The notes beneath the pieces are model-generated. The model was not told the DNA's origin. It saw nothing but the letters and a program-made list of their open reading frames with translations, and made no database searches. This document shows, in pieces, positions 55,575 through 64,000 of a stretch of 64,000 nt of DNA (position 1 is the first letter of the stretch; each line of letters opens with the position of its first letter). A program made the translations under genes and the position numbers. The DNA is from CAZFDT01 sp964518335 (GTDB lineage Bacteria; Planctomycetota; Phycisphaerae; Phycisphaerales; Phycisphaeraceae): contig CAZFDT010000011.1 in the NCBI GenBank assembly GCA_964518335.1, positions 1 through 64,000 of the forward strand. The letters run 5' to 3'.

Positions 55575-57182
55575 ATGAGTCGGTCCACTGCATCACCTGC
55601 TGTATGCTCACTCCACATCACGGGCCCTGACGTCGCCGCGCACGACCGGGTGCTCACGCCCGAAGCGCTGGCGTTTGTCGAGCGACTGGTGCGCGAGTTC
55701 GACCCGACGCGGCGACGCCTGCTGGCGGCGCGCGACCAGCGCCAGGACCGGCTGCGCAACGGTGAGCAACCAGACTTTCTCACCGCCACCGCCGCCGTCC
55801 GCGACCGTGCCTGGCATGTCGCTCCCATCGTCGCCGACCTGAACGATCGTCGTGTCGAGATCACCGGCCCGGTCGAGCGCAAGATGGTCATCAACGCCCT
55901 CAACAGCGGCGCCAATGTGTTCATGGCCGACTTCGAGGACGCCAACAGCCCGACGTGGGACAACTGCATCACCGGGCAGGCCAATCTCATCGACGCCGTG
56001 CGCCGCGCCATTCGTTACACCAGCCCCGAGGGCAAGGACTACCGCCTCAATGATGTCACGGCCACACTGATGGTGCGGCCGCGCGGCTGGCACCTGCCCG
56101 AGAAACACGTGACGCTCGACGGCCAGCCGATCCCCGCGTCATTGTGGGATTTCGGCCTGTTCTTCTTCCACAATGCCGCGGAACTGCTCGACCGGGGCAG
56201 TGGGCCCTACTTCTACCTGCCCAAGCTCGAAAACCACCTGGAGGCGCGGCTCTGGAACGACGTGTTCTGCTTCGCTCAGGACGACCTGCACATCCCGCGC
56301 GGGTCGATCCGCGCGACCGTGCTCATCGAGACGATCCTCGCCGCCTTCGAGATGGACGAAATCCTCTATGAATTGCGCGACCACAGCGCCGGGCTCAACT
56401 GCGGCCGGTGGGACTACATCTTCTCGATTATCAAAAAGTTCGCCGGCAATGAAGCGTTCACCATGCCCGACCGCGCCCAGGTCACGATGACCACGCACAT
56501 GATGCACAGCTACTCACTGCTGGCGATCCGGACGTGCCACCGGCGGGGCATTCACGCCATCGGCGGGATGGCGGCGCAGATCCCGATCAAGGGCGACGCC
56601 GACGCCAACGACGCGGCGCTGGCGAAGGTGCAGGCCGACAAGGTGCGCGAGGCCGGCGACGGGCACGACGGGACATGGGTGGCCCACCCGGGCCTGGTCG
56701 CCCTGGCGCGACAGGCGTTCGACGCGCACATGCCCGGGTCGCACCAGATTGGCCGACTGCGCGACGATGTGCAGGTCACTGCAGCAGACCTTCTCAGCGT
56801 GCCCGCCGGCACAATCACCCGCGCCGGGCTGAGCCAGAACGTCGATGTGGGCATCCAGTACATGGCGGCGTGGCTGGGCGGCAACGGATGCGTGCCGCTC
56901 TACAACCTCATGGAGGACGCCGCCACGGCCGAAATCAGCCGCTCGCAGCTCTGGCAGTGGGTGCATCATCACAATGCGGCACTTGACGACGACACACCGA
57001 TCACAGCCGACCTCGTGCATCGCCAGTTCGACGACCAGTTGGGGAAGCTGCGCGACCGGTTGGGGGCGCAGACATTTGACGCCGGGCATTTCGCGCAGGC
57101 ACGCGAACTCATCGAACGGACCGTGATGGAGGACGATTTTGTGCCGTTCATGACGCTCGCCGGCTACGAGCGTCTGCAGTGA
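55575..57182 (+). CDS. aceB: Malate synthase A
   Basis: A 535-residue glyoxylate-shunt enzyme joining glyoxylate and acetyl-CoA to malate. Family blocks: [46 protein letters not shown] (Mg site and catalytic Arg/Asp region), [28 protein letters not shown], and [11 protein letters not shown] near the end. Length is that of the A isoform. The start was chosen at MSRSTASPA with GGAG upstream. It carries one GYTGCAGTGR word (56777). Confidence 0.96.
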   Translation: MSRSTASPAVCSLHITGPDVAAHDRVLTPEALAFVERLVREFDPTRRRLLAARDQRQDRLRNGEQPDFLTATAAVRDRAWHVAPIVADLNDRRVEITGPVERKMVINALNSGANVFMADFEDANSPTWDNCITGQANLIDAVRRAIRYTSPEGKDYRLNDVTATLMVRPRGWHLPEKHVTLDGQPIPASLWDFGLFFFHNAAELLDRGSGPYFYLPKLENHLEARLWNDVFCFAQDDLHIPRGSIRATVLIETILAAFEMDEILYELRDHSAGLNCGRWDYIFSIIKKFAGNEAFTMPDRAQVTMTTHMMHSYSLLAIRTCHRRGIHAIGGMAAQIPIKGDADANDAALAKVQADKVREAGDGHDGTWVAHPGLVALARQAFDAHMPGSHQIGRLRDDVQVTAADLLSVPAGTITRAGLSQNVDVGIQYMAAWLGGNGCVPLYNLMEDAATAEISRSQLWQWVHHHNAALDDDTPITADLVHRQFDDQLGKLRDRLGAQTFDAGHFAQARELIERTVMEDDFVPFMTLAGYERLQ

Positions 57183-57306
57183 CGTCATGCGTCCTGACTG
57201 TCGGACGTGCGGGGGAGGGTCCGGGTGAGGGTCCTGCCTGCCACCAGCGACACCACCGCCTCACTCGGCCCTCCCTCGCGCGTCCGGCTTATGAAAGGAA
57301 TGGGCT

Positions 57307-58692
57307 ATGTCCGAGAGTCCAACCAAAGGCAACGGCAGCGGCAACGGCGAGGCCGCCGATCTGCAGGCAGCCAGCGATCTGCAGGCGCATTGGAGCATCA
57401 ATCCGCGCTGGGTCGGCATCCAACGCCCCTACCGCGCGCTGGATGTCATCAAACTGCGGGGCACGATGCGGATCGTCCACAGTTTCGCCGATCACGGCGC
57501 CCGCAAGCTCTGGCACCTGCTCCACGACGAGCCGTACATCGCTGCACTTGGCGCCCAGACCGGCGGCCAGGCCGTGCAGATGGTCCAGGCGGGGCTCAAA
57601 GCGATCTACGTCAGCGGCTGGCAGGTCGCCGCGGACATGAACGAGGCGATGGAGACGTATCCCGACCAGAGCCTCTATCCTGCCGACAGCGTGCCGCGAC
57701 TGGTGCAGCGGTTGAACAAGGCGTTGACGCGGGCCGACCAGGTGGCGCACGTGGCGGGGTTGAGCGGGCACATGCCCGACTGGTATGTCCCGATCGTCGC
57801 CGACGCCGAGGCGGGGTTCGGCGGGGTGCTCAACGCCTACGAGCTGATGCGCTGGATGATCGAGGCCGGCGCCGCGGGCGTGCATTTCGAGGACCAGCGG
57901 TCAGCGTTCAAGAAGTGCGGGCACATGGGCGGCAAGGTGCTCGTGCCCACCAGCCGGGCGATCCAGCGACTGGTCGCCGCGCGACTGGCGGCCGACGTGA
58001 TGGACGTGCCCACTGTGCTGATCGCGCGCACCGACGCCGACAGCGCTTCGCTGGTGACGGACGACTCGGACGAGCGCGATCGGCGATTCATTGTCGGCGA
58101 CCGCACCGACGAGGGTTTCTGGCGCACGCGGGCCGGCATCGATCAGGCGATCGACCGCGGCGTGAGCTACGCGCCGTACGCCGACGTGGTGTGGTGCGAA
58201 ACGTCGCATCCCGACCTGGACGAGGCGCGGCGCTTCGCCGAGGGCGTCCACGCGGTGTATCCGCATAAGCTGCTGGCGTACAACTGCTCGCCGAGTTTCA
58301 ACTGGAGCCGATCGCTCGACCGTGACACGATCGCGCGCTTCCAGCGCGAGCTGGGCGCGATGGGTTACAAGTTCCAGTTCGTCACGCTGGCCGGGTTCCA
58401 CGCCCTGCATGCGGCGATGTTCGAGCTGGCCCACGGCTACCGCGAGGAGGGCATGCTCGCCTACGCCCGCCTGCAGGACCGCGAGTTCGAGCTCGAGGCC
58501 CGACTGGGCTACCGCGCCGTCAAGCACCAGAGCTTCGTCGGCACGGGCTACTTCGACCAGATCACCTCCATCGTCAGCGGCGGGCACACCTCGACCACGG
58601 CGCTGAAGGGTTCGACCGAGGAAGAGCAGTTCCAGGAGCAGACGCCGCCGTTCGACGCCGTGGAGCGCCGAGCCGTTCCGGCCTCGATGTGA
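57307..58692 (+). CDS. aceA: Isocitrate lyase
   Basis: A 461-residue glyoxylate-shunt enzyme that splits isocitrate to succinate and glyoxylate. The catalytic Cys204 is in [26 protein letters not shown] is the metal-binding Asp motif, and NCSPSFNW and TLAGFHALH complete the active site. The last 20 residues (after about 435) are polar and lack a known motif. AAAGGA precedes the ATG. The gap to aceB is 124 bases with no gene. Confidence 0.97.
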   Translation: MSESPTKGNGSGNGEAADLQAASDLQAHWSINPRWVGIQRPYRALDVIKLRGTMRIVHSFADHGARKLWHLLHDEPYIAALGAQTGGQAVQMVQAGLKAIYVSGWQVAADMNEAMETYPDQSLYPADSVPRLVQRLNKALTRADQVAHVAGLSGHMPDWYVPIVADAEAGFGGVLNAYELMRWMIEAGAAGVHFEDQRSAFKKCGHMGGKVLVPTSRAIQRLVAARLAADVMDVPTVLIARTDADSASLVTDDSDERDRRFIVGDRTDEGFWRTRAGIDQAIDRGVSYAPYADVVWCETSHPDLDEARRFAEGVHAVYPHKLLAYNCSPSFNWSRSLDRDTIARFQRELGAMGYKFQFVTLAGFHALHAAMFELAHGYREEGMLAYARLQDREFELEARLGYRAVKHQSFVGTGYFDQITSIVSGGHTSTTALKGSTEEEQFQEQTPPFDAVERRAVPASM

Positions 58693-58743
58693 TCCGATCG
58701 TCCTGCCGCAGTTGGATTCGGTATTGCCCGTTACAATGCCGCC

Positions 58744-59832
58744 ATGACGCAGGCGGCAGCAGAGAGCACAGTTGAACGGTCGGTGCGCAGACCACGGCGT
58801 TTGCCCCAGATGCAGGAGCTGGGGCTGCTGCTGGTGGTCGCCGCCTTGGCGGCCGTCCTCAGCGCCTACGGCTGGCACGACGCGGCGCCCGGCCGCGCCA
58901 ACACCTTCCTCAACCCCGCCAACCTCATCGAGGGCATCGCCAAGCCGATGAGCGGCTACGCCATCATGGCGGTGGGGATGACCATCGTCATCATCGCCGG
59001 GGGCATCGACATTTCAGTGGCGTCGATCCTGGCGCTGTCGGGCCTGGTGACAGCGTGGGCGCTGCAGGGCTTACCCACCGACGCGTCGCCGTTGGTGGTC
59101 GTGCCGATTTCGCTGCTGTTGCCCCTGGCGGTCGGCCTGGGCTGCGGGCTGATGAACGGGGCGCTGGTCGTGGGTCTGCGGATGCACCCGTTCATCGTCA
59201 CGCTGGGCACGCTGACGATTTTCCGCGGCATCGCCAACGTGCTGCCCTTTGGCGCCAAGACGCTGCCGCTGGCGGGCAGGCAGTTGCCCGACGCCAGTGT
59301 GACGCACCTATTCCAGCGCCAGGTTGCCGGGCTGGAGGTGCTGCCGATGGTGGTCATGCTCGCCTGCGTGGGCGTGGGTTGGTTCTATCTGCGCTGCACG
59401 GTGGGCGGGCGCGAGACTTACGCCGTGGGTGGCAACGAGGAGGCGGCGCGCTTCAGCGGGCTGCGCGTCGGTCGCATCAAGATGCGCGTCTATGCCATCT
59501 CCGGCCTGCTCGCCGGCCTGGCGGGACTCGTGTCGCTGGGACGCTTCGGCACCATCACGACCAACACCGCCATGGGCTACGAGCTGACGGTCGTCGCCGC
59601 TGCCGTCGTCGGCGGCGCCAGCCTCCTGGGGGGGCGCGGCACGGCCATCGGCGCCCTGCTGGGCACGCTCATCCTCGCCATGATCGAAAACGCCATCAAC
59701 ATCCTGCGCCTCAACCAGGAATACAAGAGCGTCATCGTCGGCATGGCGATCATCCTCGCCGTCGCCGCCGACCGTTTGAGCGAATACCTCCGCCAGCGCC
59801 GGTTGGCGGGGGCACGGTCCCCCTCTTCATAG
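58744..59832 (+). CDS. Sugar ABC transporter permease (RbsC-like)
   Basis: A 362-residue inner-membrane permease (BPD_transp_2 family) with about nine to ten helices. Family landmarks: GMTIVIIAGGIDISVASILALSG, the NGALVVGLRMHPFIVTLGT loop, YAVGGNEEAARFSGL and AAAVVGGASLLGGRGT. TACAAT is 6 bases before the ATG, predicting a leaderless mRNA. It heads a three-gene sugar import operon; the sugar is unknown. Confidence 0.9.
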   Translation: MTQAAAESTVERSVRRPRRLPQMQELGLLLVVAALAAVLSAYGWHDAAPGRANTFLNPANLIEGIAKPMSGYAIMAVGMTIVIIAGGIDISVASILALSGLVTAWALQGLPTDASPLVVVPISLLLPLAVGLGCGLMNGALVVGLRMHPFIVTLGTLTIFRGIANVLPFGAKTLPLAGRQLPDASVTHLFQRQVAGLEVLPMVVMLACVGVGWFYLRCTVGGRETYAVGGNEEAARFSGLRVGRIKMRVYAISGLLAGLAGLVSLGRFGTITTNTAMGYELTVVAAAVVGGASLLGGRGTAIGALLGTLILAMIENAINILRLNQEYKSVIVGMAIILAVAADRLSEYLRQRRLAGARSPSS

Positions 59833-59843
59833 GAGTGCTCGAC

Positions 59844-60836
59844 ATGCGGAACGTCCTTCGACTGTGGTGCGGCCTGTGCGTGGCCGCGGGTGCGATGCTG
59901 ACGATGGGCTGTGGCAAGTCCGACGACGGCTCGTCGCGCCGCGTGGTGATCGGACTGGTCGCCAAGAGCCAGTCCAACGACGTGTTCCAGGCCGCTTACT
60001 CCGGCGCCAAGGCCGCAGCCAGGGAACTGGGTGAGAAGGAAGGCGTAACCGTGGTGATCGACTGGCGCACGCCGGTGTCGGAGGACGCCGCCAAGCAGGC
60101 CGAGGCGATCGAGGCGCTGACGCGCGCGGGGGTGGACGCGATCGCCGTGTCGTGCTCCAACGCCGAGACGGTGACGCCGGCGATCAACCGCGCGGTGGAC
60201 GCGGGCATCGTCGTGATGTGCTTCGACTCCGACGCGCCGGCGAGCAAGCGCTTGTGCTACTACGGCACCGATGATCGTTCGCTGGGCCAGCGCATCGTGC
60301 AGGAACTGGCGCAGGCGATGAACGAAGAGGGCACGATCGCGATGATTGGCGGCAACCAGAGCGCGCCGAATCTGCAGGCGCGCATCGGCGGCGTCAAGGA
60401 GGAACTGGCCAAGTATCCGAAGATGAAGCTGCTGGAGGCCGGCGGCGGCGTGTTCTATCACGAGGAGACGCCAGAGAAGGCCGCCGAGGCCGTCACCGTC
60501 GCCACCAACGCCAACCCTCAGATCAACGGCTGGGCGTTCATCGGCGGCTGGCCCCTGTTCACCAGCAACGCCCTGAAGTGGTCCCCCGGCGCCATCAAGG
60601 TCGTCTCCTGCGACGCCCTGCCCGCCCAACTCGGATACCTCCGTACCGGACACGTCGAATGCCTGCTCGCCCAGGATTGCTACGGCTGGGGACACAAGTC
60701 CGTCGAAATCCTCCTCGACAAAGTCCTCCACCAGAAAGATCCGCCCAGCACCCGCATCATCGACCCGCTCACCCGCGTGTCCAAAGACAACGTGGACGAG
60801 TTCGCCGGCCACTGGGACAAGTGGCTGGGCAAGTGA
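59844..60836 (+). CDS. Sugar ABC transporter substrate-binding lipoprotein
   Basis: A 330-residue periplasmic-binding protein of the RbsB type. A signal peptide ends in the lipobox LTMGC (Cys23); the two-lobe domain starts VVIGLVAKSQSNDVF. AIEALTRAGVDAIAVSCSNAE and VMCFDSDAPASKR are typical lobe-1 strands. It was separated from a longer in-frame open frame by the AGGAG ribosome binding site and the signal peptide. The sugar is unknown. Confidence 0.9.
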   Translation: MRNVLRLWCGLCVAAGAMLTMGCGKSDDGSSRRVVIGLVAKSQSNDVFQAAYSGAKAAARELGEKEGVTVVIDWRTPVSEDAAKQAEAIEALTRAGVDAIAVSCSNAETVTPAINRAVDAGIVVMCFDSDAPASKRLCYYGTDDRSLGQRIVQELAQAMNEEGTIAMIGGNQSAPNLQARIGGVKEELAKYPKMKLLEAGGGVFYHEETPEKAAEAVTVATNANPQINGWAFIGGWPLFTSNALKWSPGAIKVVSCDALPAQLGYLRTGHVECLLAQDCYGWGHKSVEILLDKVLHQKDPPSTRIIDPLTRVSKDNVDEFAGHWDKWLGK

Positions 60837-60863
60837 CCACACGCTGGTTGCCGCCGAATCATC

Positions 60864-62375
60864 ATGCCCCAGCCATTCATCGACATTCAGGACGTGACCA
60901 AAACATTCGCCGGCGTCACGGCGTTGGACGCTGTGACGCTGGGGATTGCGCGGGGCGAGTGTCACGGCCTGATGGGCGAGAACGGCGCGGGCAAGAGCAC
61001 CCTGGGCAAGGTGCTGGCGGGGATCCACCGGCCCGACGGCGGGCAGGTGGCGATCGACGGACAACTGCAGCGGTTCCATTCCCCCGCCGACGCGCTGCGC
61101 GCCGGCGTGGGCATGGTCCACCAGGAGCTGGCGTTCTGCCCCGACCTGTCGGTGGCCGAGAACCTCTGCATGGGCCAGTACCCACGCAAGTGGGGCGTCA
61201 TCGTGGATCGCCCAGCCATGGCACGCCGCGCCGGCGAACTGCTGCGTCAGATCGGCGTCGAGCTCGACGTGACCCGGCCCATGCGGGCGCTCACCACCGC
61301 CCAGGAACAGCTCGTGCAGATCGCCGCCGCCGTCGGCACCGGCGCACGCATCCTCATCTTCGATGAGCCCACCAGCAGCCTCTCCGAGCCCGAGGCCCAG
61401 CGGCTGTTCGCACTCATCGAGGCCCTGCGCGGTCGCGGCGTCACCATGATCTACGTCTCCCACCGCATGCCCGAGGTGCTGCGCCTGTGCGACCGTATCA
61501 GCGTGCTGCGCGACGGCCGCTACGTCGCCACTCTCGACCGCGCCGACGCCAACGAGGACCGCGTCGTGCAGATGATGATCGGTCGATCCATCGAGGCCTA
61601 TTTCCCGCAACATCTGGCCCGGCCGCGCGACGATCGTCCGCCTCTGCTGAAGGTGCAGGGCCTCACCTCGCCGGGCAAATTCAGCGACGTGTCGTTCAGC
61701 GTCGCCACCGGTGAGATCGTCGGGTTCGCCGGGCTCGTGGGGTCGGGTCGCAGCGAGGTCGCCAATGCCCTCTTCGGGCTCGACCGCCGCGCCGTAGGCC
61801 ACGTATCGATGGATGGCCAGCCTCTGCCCCTGCGCCGCCCGCGCCTGGCCAAACGGCGCGGCATCGGCCTGCTCCCCGAAGACCGCAAACGCCAGGGCCT
61901 CGTCCTCGCCATGAGCTGCGTTCACAATTTCTCCCTGGCCATGCTCGACCGACTCAGTCGCGCCGGCTTACTGCAGCAGCGACGCGAACGCCGCCTCGCC
62001 GAAGACCACTTCCGCACGCTCAACGTCAAAACCCCCTCGCTGGACACGCCCGCCAGCGCCCTCAGCGGCGGCAACCAGCAGAAGATCGCCCTGGCCAAGT
62101 GGCTGGCGCGCGACTGCCGCGTACTCATCGTCGATGAGCCGACGCGTGGCGTCGATGTCGGCGCCAAGGCCGCCATCCATGCCATCATCGACGACCTGGC
62201 CGCCCGAGGCGTGGCCATCATTCTCATCAGCTCGGAGTTGCCCGAGGTCATGAACCTCTCGACGCGCATTCTCGTCATGCGCGAAGGTCGGCTCGCCGCC
62301 GAGGTGGCCCGCGGCGACGCTACGCAGGACTATCTGCTGCGCCTGATGGCCCTGGAGCGGGGCGACCGCCAGTGA
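60864..62375 (+). CDS. Sugar ABC transporter ATP-binding protein (RbsA-like)
   Basis: 503 residues with two ATPase domains. Domain 1: Walker A GENGAGKST (about 38-46), signature-like LTTAQEQLVQIA, Walker B ILIFDEPTSS. Domain 2: degenerate Walker A GLVGSGRSEVANAL, signature LSGGNQQKIALAKWLARD, Walker B LIVDEPTRGVDVGAK. This asymmetry is typical of the CUT2 family. It couples ATP hydrolysis to import through the permease. Confidence 0.94.
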   Translation: MPQPFIDIQDVTKTFAGVTALDAVTLGIARGECHGLMGENGAGKSTLGKVLAGIHRPDGGQVAIDGQLQRFHSPADALRAGVGMVHQELAFCPDLSVAENLCMGQYPRKWGVIVDRPAMARRAGELLRQIGVELDVTRPMRALTTAQEQLVQIAAAVGTGARILIFDEPTSSLSEPEAQRLFALIEALRGRGVTMIYVSHRMPEVLRLCDRISVLRDGRYVATLDRADANEDRVVQMMIGRSIEAYFPQHLARPRDDRPPLLKVQGLTSPGKFSDVSFSVATGEIVGFAGLVGSGRSEVANALFGLDRRAVGHVSMDGQPLPLRRPRLAKRRGIGLLPEDRKRQGLVLAMSCVHNFSLAMLDRLSRAGLLQQRRERRLAEDHFRTLNVKTPSLDTPASALSGGNQQKIALAKWLARDCRVLIVDEPTRGVDVGAKAAIHAIIDDLAARGVAIILISSELPEVMNLSTRILVMREGRLAAEVARGDATQDYLLRLMALERGDRQ

Positions 62376-62427
62376 ATTGGCGTGATCCTCGCCACCGACA
62401 TTGTTTCCCGTGGGTACACTGCTGCCC

Positions 62428-63573
62428 ATGACGACCTCGGTGCGGACGGTTCTGTTGGCAGGGGGCGGCACAGGCGGGCACATCTTCCCCAACGTGGCGG
62501 TGCTCGAGCGCCTGCACGAGCGGCGATCGCCGGTGTACCCGCACTTTGTCGTGTCGAATCGCCCGCTCGACGCCGAAATCGTCCGCAAGGCGGAGCACGA
62601 CTTCACCGCTCTTCCGGGGGTCGGGCTGGCGGTGACGCGGCCGTGGACCTGGCCCCGGTTCTGGAAGCTGTATCAGGCGAGCATCGCTCGAACGCTGCAG
62701 TTGATCGACGAGACGCGCGCGGCGGCGATGGTGGCCACCGGCGGATTCGTGTCGGCGCCGGCGGTCGAGGCGGCGAGGCGGCGAGGCGTCCCCGTGGCCG
62801 TGGTCAACCTCGACGCTGTGCCCGGCAAAGCCAACCGCATGATGGCGGGCAAGGCGACAGAAGTGTTCACCTGCTATCCCTGTCGGGAGCTGAGCACCGC
62901 GCGCCGGGTGGGCCTGCCGCTGCGCCGCGCCACCGTCGCTGCAGTGGACGTGTCCCCCGGCGACGCCCGACGCCACCTCGGGCTCGATCCAGACCGCCAC
63001 ACCATCCTCGTCACCGCCGGCAGCCAGGGCGCCACGACGATCAACCAGATGATGATGGACCTCGTGACGCGGCCGCGCGCCCGCCACGACCTGGACGACT
63101 GGCAGGTGCTGCACTTGTCCGGCGCCGCCGAGCGCGACGCCGTGCAGAAATCCTACGACGACGCCGGGGTCCCCGCGCGCGTCGAGGCCTTCTGCAACGC
63201 CATGGGTCTGGCGTGGCGCGCGGCGACCATCGCCATCTGCCGCGCCGGCGCCGGTAGCGTCGCCGAGGTCTGGGCCAACGCCGTCCCCGCCATCTTCTTC
63301 CCCTATCCCTTCCACCGCGATCAGCACCAGAAGCTCAATGCCCAGCCCCTGGTCGATCACGGCGCGGCCATCATGCTCGGCGACCAGATCGACCCGGTGA
63401 AGAACGTCGCCGAACTGATGGGTCCGCTGCTGGCGCTGATGAGCAACGACGCCCAGCGCGCCAGCATGATCGAACAGATGCGGCACCAAGCTCCGGAGGA
63501 CGGCGCCGCCGCGATCGCCCAGTGGGTGACGACCGCCATCGGCGCGGGCTTCTCCAATACGAATCGAACGTGA
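62428..63573 (+). CDS. murG: MurG-like UDP-N-acetylglucosamine transferase
   Basis: A 381-residue GT28 enzyme that adds GlcNAc to lipid I to make lipid II for peptidoglycan. The N-terminal GGGTGGHIFPNVA loop and the C-terminal AGAGSVAEVWANAVPAIFFPYPF and QHQKLNAQPL motifs match MurG. The tail is slightly long. Presence supports a peptidoglycan wall, now accepted for planctomycetes. TACACT lies 7 bases before the chosen ATG, favouring this start over an upstream in-frame one. No other mur genes are near. Confidence 0.9.
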   Translation: MTTSVRTVLLAGGGTGGHIFPNVAVLERLHERRSPVYPHFVVSNRPLDAEIVRKAEHDFTALPGVGLAVTRPWTWPRFWKLYQASIARTLQLIDETRAAAMVATGGFVSAPAVEAARRRGVPVAVVNLDAVPGKANRMMAGKATEVFTCYPCRELSTARRVGLPLRRATVAAVDVSPGDARRHLGLDPDRHTILVTAGSQGATTINQMMMDLVTRPRARHDLDDWQVLHLSGAAERDAVQKSYDDAGVPARVEAFCNAMGLAWRAATIAICRAGAGSVAEVWANAVPAIFFPYPFHRDQHQKLNAQPLVDHGAAIMLGDQIDPVKNVAELMGPLLALMSNDAQRASMIEQMRHQAPEDGAAAIAQWVTTAIGAGFSNTNRT

Positions 63574-63577
63574 GCAG

Positions 63578-64000
63578 TCACGGAGCGGGGCCGAACGCAT
63601 TTCCCATTTCGACGTATGCCACACGCCGGCCGGAATGGTGAGCATCATCGCCGACGATCAGGGCGTGGCGTTCGTCGGATGACGGCCAGTATCGCTGCAG
63701 TTCCGCGACCCCCGCAAAGACTACCCGCCGCACGAGTTGATCGGTCTGTGCATCGTACACGTCCAACCACGGCGAGCCGTCGCGGTTCCCCTGGCGCGCA
63801 TTGACGAGCAGGCGTTTCCCGTCATGCGACATGCCGATCCAGTTCACCTCGTATGGCAACTGCAGCGTTCGCTCCAGCGAACCGGTCTGCAGGTCCCACA
63901 CCTCGATCACGTTCTCCGATCGCAGGCCGCTGCCACCGCCCCATCGCCTCCAGTTGCTCCTGGGCGAGTAGAGCCAGCGGTGATCCGGCGACATCCTCGC
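63578..64000 (-). CDS. C-terminal part of a beta-propeller protein
   Basis: About 140 residues, cut by the window end (the frame continues past 64000). Repeats of the type VIEVWDLQTGSLERTL and WLDVYDAQTDQLVRRV are WD40/YVTN-like blades, with MSHDGKRLLVN typical of blade starts. Function not recognisable from the fragment. It converges on murG with a 4-base gap. Confidence 0.65.
   Translation of the reverse strand, partial: ARMSPDHRWLYSPRSNWRRWGGGSGLRSENVIEVWDLQTGSLERTLQLPYEVNWIGMSHDGKRLLVNARQGNRDGSPWLDVYDAQTDQLVRRVVFAGVAELQRYWPSSDERHALIVGDDAHHSGRRVAYVEMGNAFGPAP

Noticed and set aside
59577..61925. A 782-residue minus-strand open frame
   Set aside because: Antisense to the sugar ABC transporter genes, whose Walker motifs and lipobox are unambiguous.

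Overview
This 64 kb window is a GC-rich bacterial chromosome segment of housekeeping genes. It has no rRNA, phage, transposase or CRISPR array. The gene content fits a free-living planctomycete, probably of the Phycisphaerae: a ClpC-type protease, a GH95 fucosidase, an ECF sigma factor with a large membrane-bound partner, many predicted lipoproteins, and a class III polyhydroxyalkanoate (PHA) operon beside the glyoxylate shunt. The taxonomic call is an inference from gene content and composition, not from a marker gene.

Layout. 0-9 kb: HDOD-GGDEF signalling protein, ClpC, GH95 alpha-L-fucosidase, SmpB, a short BRCT-like gene, and an MFS transporter. 9-19 kb: PurB, an ECF sigma factor and its membrane partner, ComEC, Tag, QueF, and a large zinc-ribbon membrane protein. 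19-26 kb: GatC-GatA, a ROK sugar kinase followed by a candidate small RNA, YjbQ, and the three-gene proton-translocating transhydrogenase. 26-36 kb: small zinc/cysteine proteins, a DUF4432 epimerase-like protein, a glycosyltransferase, a xylose-isomerase-like TIM barrel, GlmS, a metallophosphoesterase and a tRNA-dihydrouridine synthase. 36-47 kb: Pgi, a secreted M16 peptidase, GAPDH, TopA, a NYN-domain nuclease, and two tRNA-Thr genes. 47-59 kb: ABC1 kinase, PhaC, PhaE, an unknown protein, PhaA and a phasin on one strand, then PhaR, then an SDR, PhaB, malate synthase and isocitrate lyase on the other. 59-64 kb: an RbsC/RbsB/RbsA-type sugar ABC transporter, MurG, and the end of a beta-propeller protein.

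How the genes work together. PhaA, PhaB, PhaC/PhaE, phasin and PhaR make a complete acetyl-CoA to poly-3-hydroxybutyrate route. AceB/AceA next to it let the cell live on acetyl units released from that store. A 15-bp sequence is shared exactly, in opposite orientation, by the phasin promoter and the phaR/SDR promoter region; it is the likely PhaR operator. Transhydrogenase could supply NADPH for PhaB.

The most unusual signals are at DNA level. (1) Several palindromic repeats have arms built of short tandem units, and one of these lies in frame inside dus; a second type of palindrome lies in frame inside topA. (2) The 10-mer GYTGCAGTGR occurs 18 times, all inside genes and on both strands, where about one is expected; the sister word GYTGCACTTG occurs 8 times. 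(3) About ten genes have a TANNNT box only 6-7 bases before the start codon, which predicts leaderless mRNAs and fixes several starts. (4) A promoter-hairpin-terminator unit after the ROK gene looks like a small RNA gene. All counts were made by eye.
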